A stretch of DNA of 64,000 nt, taken from contig CBDDBR010000011.1 of assembly GCA_965225895.1 (NCBI GenBank), positions 1,302,001 to 1,366,000 on the forward strand, written 5' to 3'. Position numbers and translations under genes: made by a program. Below the pieces are notes generated by a model that did no database searches, was not told where the DNA came from, and was given only the letters and a program-made list of their open reading frames with translations. The stretch is from Endobugula sp965225895 (GTDB lineage Bacteria; Pseudomonadota; Gammaproteobacteria; Pseudomonadales; Cellvibrionaceae). Below are positions 20,075-30,025 of this stretch, one piece after another. How positions within the stretch are numbered: the first letter of the stretch is position 1; every line of letters begins with the position of its first letter.

Positions 20075-20818
20075 TTACTGGCGTAAACGTGAATAGATAG
20101 CGGGCAATTTGATCGCATTTCCGCTATATCGTTTCACCAATCGCAATGGACTTTGCACCATACGATAAAACCACTCAAGATGTAAACGCTGCATCCATAA
20201 TGGCGCTCTTACTTCTACACCGACAATAAAATTAATCGATGCGCCAATACATAGCGCCACGCCTGTATTCAACCCTGCTTCTTTTAATTTATAGGCAAAA
20301 ATTTCTTGCTGTGGTGATCCTACCGCAAGAAAAATATAATCTGCACGTTCCTTTTTTAAACACTCAATTAACGTTTTAACCTCATCGGGTTTTTTAATAA
20401 ACCCCATAGAAGGATTAATATGAGTGATATTCAATAACGGATATTTTTGGTAAAGCGATGCCATTTCTGACTCACCACAACCAAACACAAGTACGCGATC
20501 TTCTGGGGTTACTATATGGTCAAAAACGTATTGAGTTAAGTCGCTGCCCGGCACAACGGCCTTTACTGACCGTTTAGATAACGCCAATAATTTTTCAAAT
20601 ATTCTGCTATCACACAAAGTCATATCTGCGTGCTGATAAGCTTTTGCAACATCGCTATCTGAAGCGACATCACACAATCGAGAAAGATGATCAATATTGG
20701 GAGTGACCACGTAAGAAAAACATGGTTGTTTACATAAGGATAAAATATGATTTGCCGCTTCGGGCAAATCATAATTATCAAGAGTGACCAAGGATGTTTC
20801 TATTTTTACAGGGTTCAT
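20075..20818 (-). CDS. WecG/TagA/CpsF family glycosyltransferase
   Basis: Transfers a sugar such as ManNAcA or ManNAc from a UDP donor to a lipid-linked acceptor in surface glycan synthesis. Family marks: VVTPNIDHLSRL near residue 45, ALADSRI-like TLCDSRIFEKLLAL, VPGSDL, and the C-terminal FLAVGSPQQEIFA, CIGASINFIVG and WMQRLHLEWFYRM. The frame opens at a GTG (20833), but ATG 20818 is the more natural start. It stands alone, not in a polysaccharide cluster, so its glycan is unknown. Confidence 0.88.
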   Translation of the reverse strand: MNPVKIETSLVTLDNYDLPEAANHILSLCKQPCFSYVVTPNIDHLSRLCDVASDSDVAKAYQHADMTLCDSRIFEKLLALSKRSVKAVVPGSDLTQYVFDHIVTPEDRVLVFGCGESEMASLYQKYPLLNITHINPSMGFIKKPDEVKTLIECLKKERADYIFLAVGSPQQEIFAYKLKEAGLNTGVALCIGASINFIVGVEVRAPLWMQRLHLEWFYRMVQSPLRLVKRYSGNAIKLPAIYSRLRQ

Positions 20819-20913
20819 AGATCTAACTACCACTACTTAATACTTTAAAAAAACATCCTTTTATACTATTCGCCCTGATTACACATGTATTTTATTCCAC
20901 CTTTTCTTGGTGA

Positions 20914-21072
20914 CTACTTAGTCACCAACCATAAGGCATGAACAACGCCTGGAAAGAAAAAGACTAAGCATAATACAATATTAATGATAAGGTCTTTACC
21001 AACGCCCGACTTTAAAAATACAGCTACTGGTGGCAGTAATATCGCTAAAATAATGAGTACAATTTTATTCAT
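20914..21072 (-). CDS. YqaE/Pmp3 family small membrane protein
   Basis: 52-aa protein with two transmembrane helices and the Pmp3/YqaE signature: ILAILLPPVAVFLKSGVGKDL in its first half and NIVLCLVFFFPGVVHALW in the second. Family members are stress-linked (salt, membrane potential) proteins. The ATG at 21072 has AGGGG seven bases upstream and is preferred over an in-frame start 27 bases upstream. Confidence 0.88.
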   Translation of the reverse strand: MNKIVLIILAILLPPVAVFLKSGVGKDLIINIVLCLVFFFPGVVHALWLVTK

Positions 21073-21161
21073 ATGAATTCCCCTATTAAATATAGTCAAT
21101 CGTTTTTATTTATTATGTGCGTTATACACTATTTTATTAACCCGTGTAATTTAACACATCG

Positions 21162-21533
21162 TTAATTTTTAACATACAGACGCACCACAATCATAAGGGA
21201 AACCACCTCGAATACAAGCTCATAAATCATTTTAGGCTGATCAACGCCGTCTATCACCAAACCCAAAAAGCGCGGCAATGCAAAGCTAAGCAAAATCACT
21301 GCCACACAAAAAAGCAATGGTTTTTGATCATGCAAGCGATATGCAAAATGCGCTAATAAATAAGCGATACCACAACAAAAACCACCTAGCACCCTGACTG
21401 TTGTTTTAGCATCGGGTTCTAAAAAGGCCATGCCATAATAATCACCTACCATAGCAGGAAACAAACACGCGACAACACCACAAACACACAACACTATGCT
21501 CGCGATAACATTGGCAGATTTGGCCATATTCAT
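21162..21533 (-). CDS. DUF4345-like four-helix membrane protein
   Basis: 123-aa protein with four hydrophobic segments. The spacing, with an R-V-L-G-G-F-x-x-G segment entering the second helix, resembles DUF4345 proteins of unknown function. AAGGT precedes the ATG by eight bases. It sits between yqaE-like and aat, probably monocistronic. Confidence 0.65.
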   Translation of the reverse strand: MNMAKSANVIASIVLCVCGVVACLFPAMVGDYYGMAFLEPDAKTTVRVLGGFCCGIAYLLAHFAYRLHDQKPLLFCVAVILLSFALPRFLGLVIDGVDQPKMIYELVFEVVSLMIVVRLYVKN

Positions 21534-21651
21534 AGGTATTTACCTTACTAACAAGCTATACGTTTCGATTCATTTAAAAAGGAAAAAATATCAATAAATA
21601 CTATACACTATCGCTATAATTGATTGATCACACAGTAAACGTATTACATAC

Positions 21652-22353
21652 ATGATGACCCCTCTAACATGGCTGGACTCAGATACCCCAGCGTTTCCCG
21701 ACACCAATACCGCGCTCACCTACCCTGACGGATTATTAGCCGCAGGCGGGCAACTAAGCCCTGAGTGGCTTATTCATGCTTATACGAGGGGTATATTTCC
21801 TTGGTTTAGCGAAGGCGAACCTATTTTGTGGTGGTCACCTTCCCCCAGAACCGTTATTCCTATTGATCGTTTACATGTCAGCAAAAGCCTCAAGAAAGTA
21901 ATTCGCAAACAAGCATTTCACATTACATTTGATCACGCGTTTACAGAAGTCGTCGAAGCCTGTGCCGAACCCAGAGCCAATTATCCAGAAGATGGCACAT
22001 GGATTACCGAAGATATACTCAACGCCTACCATGCCCTACATCAACTGGGGCATGCTCATTCTGTTGAAGTCTGGCATAACGAGCAACTTGTGGGCGGAAT
22101 ATATGGTGTCGCCCTTGGTAAGATGTTTTTTGGAGAATCCATGTTTAGTCGACAAAGTAATAGTTCAAAAATTGCACTATTTTATCTGGCCGAGCAGCTC
22201 AAACAATGGCAATATGTCGCTATTGACTGTCAGGTTCACAATAATCACTTAGAGAGCATGGGAGCGATTCAAATGCCTAGACCCACATTTGAAACACTCC
22301 TACAACAGCATGTAGTAAATACCCCATGCCACTGGAATAGACAGAAAACGTAA
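21652..22353 (+). CDS. aat: Leucyl/phenylalanyl-tRNA-protein transferase
   Basis: Adds Leu or Phe to proteins with N-terminal Arg or Lys, marking them for ClpS-ClpAP degradation. Signatures: YPDGLLAAGG, AYTRGIFPWF, ILWWSPSPRTVI, YGVALGKMFFGESMFS and the late AIDCQVHNNHLESMGA. 233 aa is typical. Followed by bpt with a 42-base gap. Together with clpS and clpA 1-4 kb away it forms a local N-end-rule set. Confidence 0.97.
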   Translation: MMTPLTWLDSDTPAFPDTNTALTYPDGLLAAGGQLSPEWLIHAYTRGIFPWFSEGEPILWWSPSPRTVIPIDRLHVSKSLKKVIRKQAFHITFDHAFTEVVEACAEPRANYPEDGTWITEDILNAYHALHQLGHAHSVEVWHNEQLVGGIYGVALGKMFFGESMFSRQSNSSKIALFYLAEQLKQWQYVAIDCQVHNNHLESMGAIQMPRPTFETLLQQHVVNTPCHWNRQKT

Positions 22354-22395
22354 TATTGGCATAACTATCTGCCGCACAAATAGAAAATATAACGT

Positions 22396-23142
22396 ATGAG
22401 CCATTTCGACGAAAAAATCGACCTTATTGAAGAAGTCTCTGATCTTGAATCATTGCAGTTTTTTCAAACCCAGCCGCACCCTTGCAGTTATTTAGATGAC
22501 GAGGAAGCAGCCACGGTCTTTCTCAGCCCCAAGCAAACGATTAATCGAGCACTCTATTCACAATTATCTGATTATGGCTTTCGTCGTAGTGGCACACACA
22601 TTTACAAGCCCCTGTGTGCTGACTGCAAGGCTTGCGTGCCCATGCGTATACCTGTCAGCCTATTTATGCCAAGTCGCAGCCAAAAGCGTACTTGGAAGCG
22701 TAATGAAGACCTCACCATTAGCACTACAGATTCAATCAACACCGATGAACATTACGCACTGTATGAGCGCTACATTAATCTACGCCACCACGATGGTGAT
22801 ATGTACCCGCCATCTAGAGAACAATTTAACAGCTTTTTAGGTGGACAATGGCATTCCACCTGTTATTACGAATTTCGTAAAGATGGCCGACTCGTTGCCA
22901 CGGCTGTAGCCGATATCATGGATAATGGTATATCCGCTGTATATACCTATTATGACCCTAAGGAAGAGAAACGCAGCCTAGGTGGCTTTGTAATTTTATT
23001 TTTGGTGAGAGAAGCGAAAAAACACCATCTCAACAGTGTATATCTAGGATATTGGATTAAAGAGTCTAGTAAAATGAACTACAAATCTGCGTATCGCCCA
23101 CTTGAAATCCAGTCTGGTGATCGTTGGATTTTAGTGAATTAG
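22396..23142 (+). CDS. bpt: Aspartate/glutamate leucyltransferase (Bpt, ATE-like)
   Basis: Transfers Leu from Leu-tRNA to N-terminal Asp or Glu, producing type 2 N-degrons. The N-terminal ATE region has PCSYLDDEEA and the cysteine-rich KPLCADCKACVPMRIPV. The C-terminal region has the GNAT-like HDGDMYPP, AVYTYYDP and YLGYWIKESSKMNYK motifs. 248 aa matches the bacterial family. Located between aat and infA. Confidence 0.95.
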   Translation: MSHFDEKIDLIEEVSDLESLQFFQTQPHPCSYLDDEEAATVFLSPKQTINRALYSQLSDYGFRRSGTHIYKPLCADCKACVPMRIPVSLFMPSRSQKRTWKRNEDLTISTTDSINTDEHYALYERYINLRHHDGDMYPPSREQFNSFLGGQWHSTCYYEFRKDGRLVATAVADIMDNGISAVYTYYDPKEEKRSLGGFVILFLVREAKKHHLNSVYLGYWIKESSKMNYKSAYRPLEIQSGDRWILVN

Positions 23143-23259
23143 TTCTTTTTTGCCTTTTTCAAAGAAATTTCCCCTTAAAACCCATCTTTACTTGGCTATT
23201 CATGTATTTTCAGGCAAAATGCAGCGCTTGAAATTTACCGCTTAGGATACATCATTCGG

Positions 23260-23478
23260 ATGGCAAAAGAAGATAATATAGAACTAGAAGGTGAAGTGAT
23301 TGATACTTTACCAAATACGACTTTTCGCGTGAAATTAGAAAATGGTCACGTGGTTACTGCGCATATTTCTGGAAAAATGCGTAAAAATTACATTCGTATC
23401 TTAACGGGTGATAAAGTTAAGGTAGAAATGACACCTTACGATTTATCGAAAGGCCGTATTACTTTCCGCGCTCGCTAA
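23260..23478 (+). CDS. infA: Translation initiation factor IF-1
   Basis: 72-aa OB-fold protein that binds the 30S A site during initiation. The sequence is near canonical (MAKEDNIELEGEVIDTLPN at the start, KGRITFRAR at the end). Its own transcription unit ends at a strong terminator shared with convergent clpA. Confidence 0.98.
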   Translation: MAKEDNIELEGEVIDTLPNTTFRVKLENGHVVTAHISGKMRKNYIRILTGDKVKVEMTPYDLSKGRITFRAR

Positions 23479-23496
23479 AAAGTATTTTAGAAATAT

Positions 23497-23524
23497 AAAA
23501 AAGAGGCTATATGCCTCTTTTTTC
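23497..23524. terminator. Bidirectional terminator between infA and clpA
   Basis: Stem aaaaagaggc / gcctctttttt with a 5-nt loop, A-tract on the left and T-tract on the right. It works for infA (+) and for clpA (-). Confidence 0.85.
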
Positions 23525-23554
23525 GTTGCTGGTATGTAAGCCTATTGAGCGAAT

Positions 23555-25831
23555 CTAAGCGTCTACTAGCTCTTTTGCCAGCTCAATGTGCAGCTCGTCA
23601 TTCTCTACGGTTACCTGTACCGATCCCCCGTTCGATAATTCACCAAACAACACCATTTCAGCCAATGGTTTTTTCAGTTTTTCCTGAATTAAGCGAGCCA
23701 TCGGTCGAGCACCCATTTTTTCATCGTAACCACGAGTAGCCAACCACTCTCTAGCATCATCTTCTACTTCTAAATGCACTCGTTTCTCATCCAACTGGGT
23801 TTGCAATTGCACAAGGAACTTATCCACCACGGTTTTAATCACATCTTTAGACAATGCAGAAAATTGAATAATGGCATCTAAACGGTTACGAAACTCTGGC
23901 GTAAATACTTTTTTAAGCGCTTCTTTACCATCAGAACTATGGTCTTGAGTTGAAAACCCAATCGAGGCGCGACTCATTTCTTCCGCACCTGCATTAGTTG
24001 TCATAATAAGCACAACATTACGAAAATCTGCTTTACGACCATTGTTATCCGTTAGCGTACCGTGATCCATCACCTGCAATAATAAATTGAAAACCTCTGG
24101 GTGTGCCTTTTCAATCTCATCTAAAAGAATCACACTGTAAGGATTTTTTGTTACCGCTTCAGTGAGCAAACCACCTTGATCAAAGCCGACATAACCTGGA
24201 GGTGCGCCAATTAAACGAGAAACCGTATGTCGCTCCATGTATTCAGACATATCAAAGCGAATTAATTCCACTCCCATCGCATCAGATAGCTGGCGACATA
24301 ATTCTGTTTTACCCACACCTGTAGGCCCAGAAAATAAGAACGAGCCAATAGGCTTCTCTTCTATACCTAAACCTGCACGCGACAATTTAATCGATGTCGT
24401 TAGCGCATCAATACCCTCATCTTGACCAAACACCGTCATCTTGAGCGTAGTATCTAGCTTACGTAACTGATCTTTATCACTACTCGAAATCGTTTTCGCT
24501 GGAATGCGTGCAATTTGTGCCACAATATTTTCAATATCATGTACGCCTAATTGTTTTTTACGCTTACTGCTTGGTTGCAATTGCTGATAAGCGCCCGCTT
24601 CATCAATCACATCAATCGCTTTGTCTGGCATAAAGCGATCATTAATATAGCGATCAGATAACTCTGCTGCTGTACGCAAGGCAGTATCGGTGTATTTAAT
24701 ATGGTGATGCTCTTCAAAACGAGACTTTAAACCTTTTAAAATTTTATAGGTATCGTCTACTGAAGGTTCATTCACGTCTACTTTCTGGAAACGGCGCGAT
24801 AAGGCACGATCTTTATCAAAAATACCGCGATACTCTTGAAATGTAGTAGAACCAATGCAACGCATCTCACCTGAAGACAATAATGGTTTTAACAAATTAG
24901 AGGCATCCATAACACCACCCGATGTAGCGCCAGCACCGATAATAGTATGAATCTCATCAATAAATAAAATGGAGTCTTCGCGTTTTTTTAGCTCTGCGAG
25001 CAAGGCTTTTAAGCGTTTCTCAAAATCACCGCGGTATTTGGTACCCGCCAATAGTGCGCCCATATCCAATGAATACACCACACTATTTTCTAATACTTCG
25101 GGCACCTTACCATCAACAATGTGCTTTGCTAGGCCTTCCGCTATAGCGGTTTTACCCACACCTGACTCACCCACCAATAATGGGTTATTTTTACGGCGTC
25201 GAGATAGCACTTGGCTAACACGCTCCACTTCTAAATCTCGCCCAATCAACGGGTCTATTTTACCCTCTAGCGCCAACTCATTTAAGTTAGTGGCATAACT
25301 CTCTAGTGGATCTGTTGTAGATGCACTTGCATCAGCATTATCTTCTGTATGCGTATGATGATCCGTTTCATCCAGCGGCGAAGTAGTGTTGTCACCTACT
25401 TTAGAAATACCATGAGTGATGTAATTAACCACATCAATACGCGCTACATTTTGCACTTTTAAGAAATACACAGCCTGGCTTTCTTGCTCGCTAAAAATGG
25501 CAACAAGTACATTTGCACCCGATACCTCTTGTTTGCCTGAAGATTGCACATGAAAAACTGCACGTTGTAATACACGCTGAAATCCAAGCGTGGGCTGTGT
25601 TTCACGCTCATGCTCATCTACAGAAAACAGGGGTGTTGTGCTATCAACAAATTCTGTTAGCTCTTTACGCAAAAAGGCAAGGTCTGAACCACAAGCTTTG
25701 AGTACGACAGAGGCAGAATCATTATCAATTAATGCAAGTAGTAAATGCTCAACCGTCATAAACTCATGGCGCTTTGAACGCGCATGGGTAAAAGCATCAT
25801 TTAATGTTTGCTCTAAGTCTTTACTTAACAT
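23555..25831 (-). CDS. clpA: ATP-dependent Clp protease ATP-binding subunit ClpA
   Basis: Hexameric unfoldase that feeds substrates into ClpP. N-terminal ClpS-binding double repeat (1-145), D1 ATPase with Walker A LVGESGVGKTAIAEG, D2 ATPase with Walker A FSGPTGVGKTELCRQ, and the Clp C-terminal D2-small domain. 758 aa matches E. coli. GAGGAAG precedes the ATG. It follows clpS by 24 bases, so the two form an operon; clpP is not in the window. Confidence 0.97.
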   Translation of the reverse strand: MLSKDLEQTLNDAFTHARSKRHEFMTVEHLLLALIDNDSASVVLKACGSDLAFLRKELTEFVDSTTPLFSVDEHERETQPTLGFQRVLQRAVFHVQSSGKQEVSGANVLVAIFSEQESQAVYFLKVQNVARIDVVNYITHGISKVGDNTTSPLDETDHHTHTEDNADASASTTDPLESYATNLNELALEGKIDPLIGRDLEVERVSQVLSRRRKNNPLLVGESGVGKTAIAEGLAKHIVDGKVPEVLENSVVYSLDMGALLAGTKYRGDFEKRLKALLAELKKREDSILFIDEIHTIIGAGATSGGVMDASNLLKPLLSSGEMRCIGSTTFQEYRGIFDKDRALSRRFQKVDVNEPSVDDTYKILKGLKSRFEEHHHIKYTDTALRTAAELSDRYINDRFMPDKAIDVIDEAGAYQQLQPSSKRKKQLGVHDIENIVAQIARIPAKTISSSDKDQLRKLDTTLKMTVFGQDEGIDALTTSIKLSRAGLGIEEKPIGSFLFSGPTGVGKTELCRQLSDAMGVELIRFDMSEYMERHTVSRLIGAPPGYVGFDQGGLLTEAVTKNPYSVILLDEIEKAHPEVFNLLLQVMDHGTLTDNNGRKADFRNVVLIMTTNAGAEEMSRASIGFSTQDHSSDGKEALKKVFTPEFRNRLDAIIQFSALSKDVIKTVVDKFLVQLQTQLDEKRVHLEVEDDAREWLATRGYDEKMGARPMARLIQEKLKKPLAEMVLFGELSNGGSVQVTVENDELHIELAKELVDA

Positions 25832-25855
25832 CTTACTTCCTCAACTTCGCTAATA

Positions 25856-26239
25856 CTATTCGTCTGCAACGACATCAATTTCACAGAGTAAGGGGTGCTC
25901 ATTATCTTTAGAACACTGGTTCACCTGCTCAGCTTTTGTCTCTGCAATATCACGAGTAAAAATCCCACACACGGCTTTTCCTTCTGTATGCACCTGCAAC
26001 ATAATCTTTGTTGCCTGCTCTCTGTTCATGTTAAAAAAACTTTCTAACACATGAACAACAAATTCCATTGGTGTGTAATCATCATTCAACATGACCACTT
26101 TATACATTGGAGGTTTTTTCATTATTGGCTTTGATTCTTGCACCAATAAATCATCTCCGTGATCATAATCATGCTCGTCTTTACTTAATCTTAGTTGATG
26201 ATTTATAAGATCACCCATATTAAATTGTGATAAAAACAT
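25856..26239 (-). CDS. clpS: ATP-dependent Clp protease adaptor ClpS
   Basis: N-recognin adaptor delivering N-degron proteins to ClpAP. Core MYKVVMLNDDYTPMEFVV carries the N-degron pocket residues, followed by HTEGKAVCGIFTRDIAETKA. 127 aa is slightly long because of the acidic N-terminal extension (DEHDYDHGDD) and C-terminal tail. An inner ATG at 26218 could also be the start. Divergent from cspD. Confidence 0.95.
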   Translation of the reverse strand: MFLSQFNMGDLINHQLRLSKDEHDYDHGDDLLVQESKPIMKKPPMYKVVMLNDDYTPMEFVVHVLESFFNMNREQATKIMLQVHTEGKAVCGIFTRDIAETKAEQVNQCSKDNEHPLLCEIDVVADE

Positions 26240-26401
26240 TATTTTCTAGTCTGCTGGAAAATTGTCATGGAAACTATACGCGACAAGCGATACAAAGCGA
26301 TCAACAAAAATTTGACATTAGCGCTATGATTGCGTATAAAATGAACACCCGATCATTTTTTGAGCGGGTTTACCAATAATAATAACACGTAAACGCTTGT
26401 T

Positions 26402-26425
26402 CTAATCACTTGTTTCATTGATTAG
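26402..26425 (+). promoter_or_regulatory. Small hairpin in the cold-shock gene leader
   Basis: Perfect 7-bp stem (ctaatca / tgattag) with a 10-nt loop, ending about 25 bases before the cold-shock gene ATG. Cold-shock mRNAs are often controlled by leader structure. A role here is inference. Confidence 0.35.
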
Positions 26426-26450
26426 CCTGCAGAGCAAGAAGGAAGTAGCC

Positions 26451-26747
26451 ATGGCAACTGGTACCGTTAAATGGTTCAATAATGCGAAAGGCTATGGGTT
26501 TATTCTGCCAGATAATGGTGGTGAAGACCTATTTGCCCATTATAGTTCTATCGAGATGGATGGATATAAGACTTTAAAAGCAGGTCAAGCAGTGTCTTTT
26601 GACACTATTGGCGGTGATAAAGGCTTACACGCCACTAACATTACAGCAAATGAAGATAGCTCTCTCGACAGTGACGCAATCAGCAGCAAATTGAACACAA
26701 ACGACACAGGTAGCAACCTTAACGAAACGCACTTAGAAACTGCTTAA
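26451..26747 (+). CDS. cspD: Cold-shock domain protein (CspD type)
   Basis: Single-strand nucleic-acid binding OB-fold protein. RNP1 is GYGFILP and RNP2 is DLFAHYS, within an N-terminal CSD of about 67 residues (MATGTVKWFNNAKGYGFI...). A 30-residue Ser/Asn/Thr-rich tail follows, unusual compared with E. coli CspD (74 aa). ATG 26451 with AAGGAAG is clearly the start; the frame extends 11 codons further upstream. Divergent from clpS, the classical clpS/cspD arrangement. Confidence 0.93.
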   Translation: MATGTVKWFNNAKGYGFILPDNGGEDLFAHYSSIEMDGYKTLKAGQAVSFDTIGGDKGLHATNITANEDSSLDSDAISSKLNTNDTGSNLNETHLETA

Positions 26748-26933
26748 ACGTTAATTGATACCACCAATCAGTGACTGTACATAATGTCACACTTTTCAAG
26801 TAGCCTTCGCTAACTTGCTAATATTCTTCGCCTTAAAATTCCCTATTCGTAACGTAAAAAGCCAACACGTCTCGCTATATAAGCAAAATCGCGCTGGCTT
26901 TATTTGAGCTGAATAGAACCCTTAATTTAGCAT

Positions 26934-29162
26934 TTAGATGGCATCGATAATGCGATTAAATGATGCACTTGGGCGCATAGCCGCAGCGGTTAATTCAGGA
27001 TTAGGTTGGTAGTAGCCACCAATTTCAACGGTATCGCCTTGCGCAGCTTTTAACTCTTCAATAATAGCCGCTTTATTATCAGTAAATTGTTGCGTCACAA
27101 CACTAAAGATAGACTGTAATTCGCTATCGTCAGTTTGCTCAGCTAACGCTCTTGCCCAAAACATTGATAAATACAAATGACTACCACGGTTATCTAGTTC
27201 ACCCACTCGGCGAGAAGGCGATTTATTTTTTAATAGAAACTTAGCCGTTGCTTGATCTAATGTTTGCGCCAACACTTTTGCTCTAGGATTATCAAACTTT
27301 TCTGATAAATGCTCTAACGAAGCGGCCAATGCCAAGAATTCACCTAAAGAATCCCAACGTAAATGCCCTTCTTCAACAAATTGCTGTACATGCTTTGGCG
27401 CTGAACCACCCGCACCCGTTTCAAACAGACCACCACCATTCATTAGCGGCACTATAGATAGCATTTTAGCGCTAGTTCCGACCTCTAAAATAGGGAACAA
27501 ATCAGTGAGGTAATCTCGTAATACATTACCCGTCACAGAAATCGTATTTTTTCCTTCTCGAATACACTGTAAAGAGAATTTTGTTGCCGATACAGGGTCA
27601 AGAATACGAATATCTAAACCTTCGGTATTGTGCTTAGGTAAATACTGATTCACTTTCTCAATTAAACGCGCATCATGTGCTCGCTCACTATCTAACCAAA
27701 AAATAGTCGTATCACCGGTTGCTCGCGCACGGTTAACCGCTAATTTTACCCAGTCTTGTATAGGCGCATCCTTAGCCTGACACATACGCCAGATATCATT
27801 CACTTCAACGGCTTGCTCCATTAGCACATCGCCAGCATCGTTGATCACACGTACGGTACCTGCCGCAGGCATTTGGAATGTTTTTCCGTGAGAACCATAC
27901 TCTTCCGCTTTTTGAGCCATTAAACCTACATTAGCTACGCTGCCAATAGTAACAGGGTTTAATGCACCATTCACTTTACAGTCTTCAATCGCTGCTTGAT
28001 AAACGCCAGCATAACAACGATCTGGAATAACAGCTTTAGTATCTTGTAACTGGCCGCTGGCGTCCCACATTTGCCCAGAAGAACGAATGGCTGCTGGCAT
28101 AGACGCATCAATAATTACGTCGCTCGGTACATGTAAATTAGTAATGCCTTTATCAGAATTCACCATGGCTAATTCTGGACGTGTGGCATATACGGCCTGA
28201 ATCGCCGCTTCAATCTCTTCTTTTTGTGCAGTAGGTAACGTTTTTATTTTGGCGTAAACATCACCTAAACCATTATTGGCATCAACACCTAACTCTTCAA
28301 ATAATACTGAATACTTTTCAAATACATCTTTATAGAATACTTTAACAGCCAAGCCAAACATAATGGGGTCTGAGACTTTCATCATGGTTGCTTTCAAATG
28401 TAGCGACCATAAAACGCCTTCTTTTTTAGCATCTGAAATCGATTTTTCAAAAAATTCACTCAGTGCTGAATAACTCATCACCGATGAATCAATAATTTCA
28501 CCCGCCAATAAAGCCACGTTTTCTTTTAACGCTGTCACAGTGCCATCGGTTGCCACGTGTTGAATATGCACGGCTATATCGTTATCTATAATAACGGACT
28601 GCTCGCTGCCGTAAAAATCGCCGCCATTCATATTTGCCACATGGCTTTTAGAACTTTGTGACCAAGCACCCATTGAGTGTGGATTATTACGCGCGTATTG
28701 TTTAACAGATGCAGGAGCACGTCGATCTGAATTACCTTCACGCAATACTGGGTTTACCGCACTGCCTTTAATTTTATTGTACTTTGCTTGTATTGCTAAC
28801 TCTTCTTCTGTTGTCGCATCTTCGGGGTAATCGGGTAAATCATAACCTTGTTGTTGTAACTCTTTGATTGCTGCTTGTAACTGAGGAATAGAGGCACTGA
28901 CATTAGGTAACTTAATAATATTCGCTTCGGGGGTTTGCGCTAATGCACCTAGCTCTGACAAGGCATCTGAAACCTTTTGATCATCCGTCAAGCAGTCAGA
29001 AAAAGCAGCTAATATACGCGAAGCAACCGAGATATCTCGTGTTTCTACTTCAACTCCAGCCACTTTGGTATACGCTTTAACAATAGGTAGAAACGAATAT
29101 GTCGCTAATGCTGGCGCTTCATCTGTATGGGTATAAATAATGGTGGGCCGCTTACTTGACAT
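26934..29162 (-). CDS. icd: Isocitrate dehydrogenase (NADP), monomeric type
   Basis: Oxidises isocitrate to 2-oxoglutarate in the TCA cycle. It belongs to the 80-kDa monomeric IDH family, not the dimeric type: about 742 aa with SSKRPTIIYTHTDEAPALAT at the start, NPHSMGAWS, DASMPAAIRSSGQMW, and MNGGGLFETGAGGSAPKHVQ near residue 575. The ATG at 29162 has AGGAAAG upstream; an in-frame start eight codons earlier is less likely. Gene order icd-cspD-clpSA is as in Pseudomonas. Confidence 0.97.
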   Translation of the reverse strand: MSSKRPTIIYTHTDEAPALATYSFLPIVKAYTKVAGVEVETRDISVASRILAAFSDCLTDDQKVSDALSELGALAQTPEANIIKLPNVSASIPQLQAAIKELQQQGYDLPDYPEDATTEEELAIQAKYNKIKGSAVNPVLREGNSDRRAPASVKQYARNNPHSMGAWSQSSKSHVANMNGGDFYGSEQSVIIDNDIAVHIQHVATDGTVTALKENVALLAGEIIDSSVMSYSALSEFFEKSISDAKKEGVLWSLHLKATMMKVSDPIMFGLAVKVFYKDVFEKYSVLFEELGVDANNGLGDVYAKIKTLPTAQKEEIEAAIQAVYATRPELAMVNSDKGITNLHVPSDVIIDASMPAAIRSSGQMWDASGQLQDTKAVIPDRCYAGVYQAAIEDCKVNGALNPVTIGSVANVGLMAQKAEEYGSHGKTFQMPAAGTVRVINDAGDVLMEQAVEVNDIWRMCQAKDAPIQDWVKLAVNRARATGDTTIFWLDSERAHDARLIEKVNQYLPKHNTEGLDIRILDPVSATKFSLQCIREGKNTISVTGNVLRDYLTDLFPILEVGTSAKMLSIVPLMNGGGLFETGAGGSAPKHVQQFVEEGHLRWDSLGEFLALAASLEHLSEKFDNPRAKVLAQTLDQATAKFLLKNKSPSRRVGELDNRGSHLYLSMFWARALAEQTDDSELQSIFSVVTQQFTDNKAAIIEELKAAQGDTVEIGGYYQPNPELTAAAMRPSASFNRIIDAI

Positions 29163-29380
29163 CGTATATCTTTCCTCTTTATCCAAAATTAAATCACAAT
29201 TTCAATATTGTGAAATTGATCGGTCTAAGTGTAGCTTACTCGCAGTAAGTCACCACTCTCCTTAAAACGATTATTATGGTGAGTGATGCTACCATAAAAC
29301 GCTATTCACCACAGTGATAAGGTACATTCCTCATCTGAATATCTCATGACAATATGCCGTATAAAACGCTAAAATACCTT

Positions 29381-30025
29381 ATGCCCACATTAATACTATT
29401 CAACAAACCTTTTAAAGTACTATCACAATTTACCGATGATAGAACTGCGCCTAACGAGAAGCGTGACACACTAGCTAACTATATTACTCAGAAACACTGC
29501 TACCCCGCAGGGCGCTTGGACTATGATTCTGAAGGATTATTATTACTAACCGATGACGGCGCATTACAACAACAAATATCTAACCCCCGCTATAAACTCG
29601 CAAAAACATATTGGGTGCAAGTCGAAGGTAACGAAGACCCTAATGCCGTTGAACAACTACGTAAAGGCGTTACCTTAAAGGACGGTGCCACTCTGCCCGC
29701 CATTGTCGATATCATGACAGAACCTTCTTTATGGGCACGCACACCACCCGTACGCTTTAGGCAATCTATACCGACACATTGGCTGTCTATCACAATTAGT
29801 GAAGGTCGTAATCGACAAGTGCGCAGAATGACTGCCGCTGTTGGCTTACCTACATTACGCTTAGTGCGCGCTCAAATTGGTGATTGGTCATTAGATACGC
29901 TACTACCTGGCGAATCTCGCTGCTTAACAGTTCCTGCCCCACCCACACCACAAAACACTAAACAACCACGCCGCCAACAAAAAGGCATAAAACAACACTA
30001 TAACAGTCAGAGAAAACGCCGATGA
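29381..30025 (+). CDS. rluE: 23S rRNA pseudouridine synthase RluE
   Basis: Converts U2457 of 23S rRNA to pseudouridine (family knowledge). Catalytic Asp lies in PAGRLDYDSEGLLLLT. The family's RNRQVRRMTAAVGLPTLRLVR follows. No S4 domain, as in RluE. The basic C-terminal tail (RQQKGIKQHYNSQRKRR) is typical. Start taken at MPTLILFNKPF; an earlier ATG at 29354 is possible. Overlaps nudJ by 4 bases. Confidence 0.93.
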   Translation: MPTLILFNKPFKVLSQFTDDRTAPNEKRDTLANYITQKHCYPAGRLDYDSEGLLLLTDDGALQQQISNPRYKLAKTYWVQVEGNEDPNAVEQLRKGVTLKDGATLPAIVDIMTEPSLWARTPPVRFRQSIPTHWLSITISEGRNRQVRRMTAAVGLPTLRLVRAQIGDWSLDTLLPGESRCLTVPAPPTPQNTKQPRRQQKGIKQHYNSQRKRR

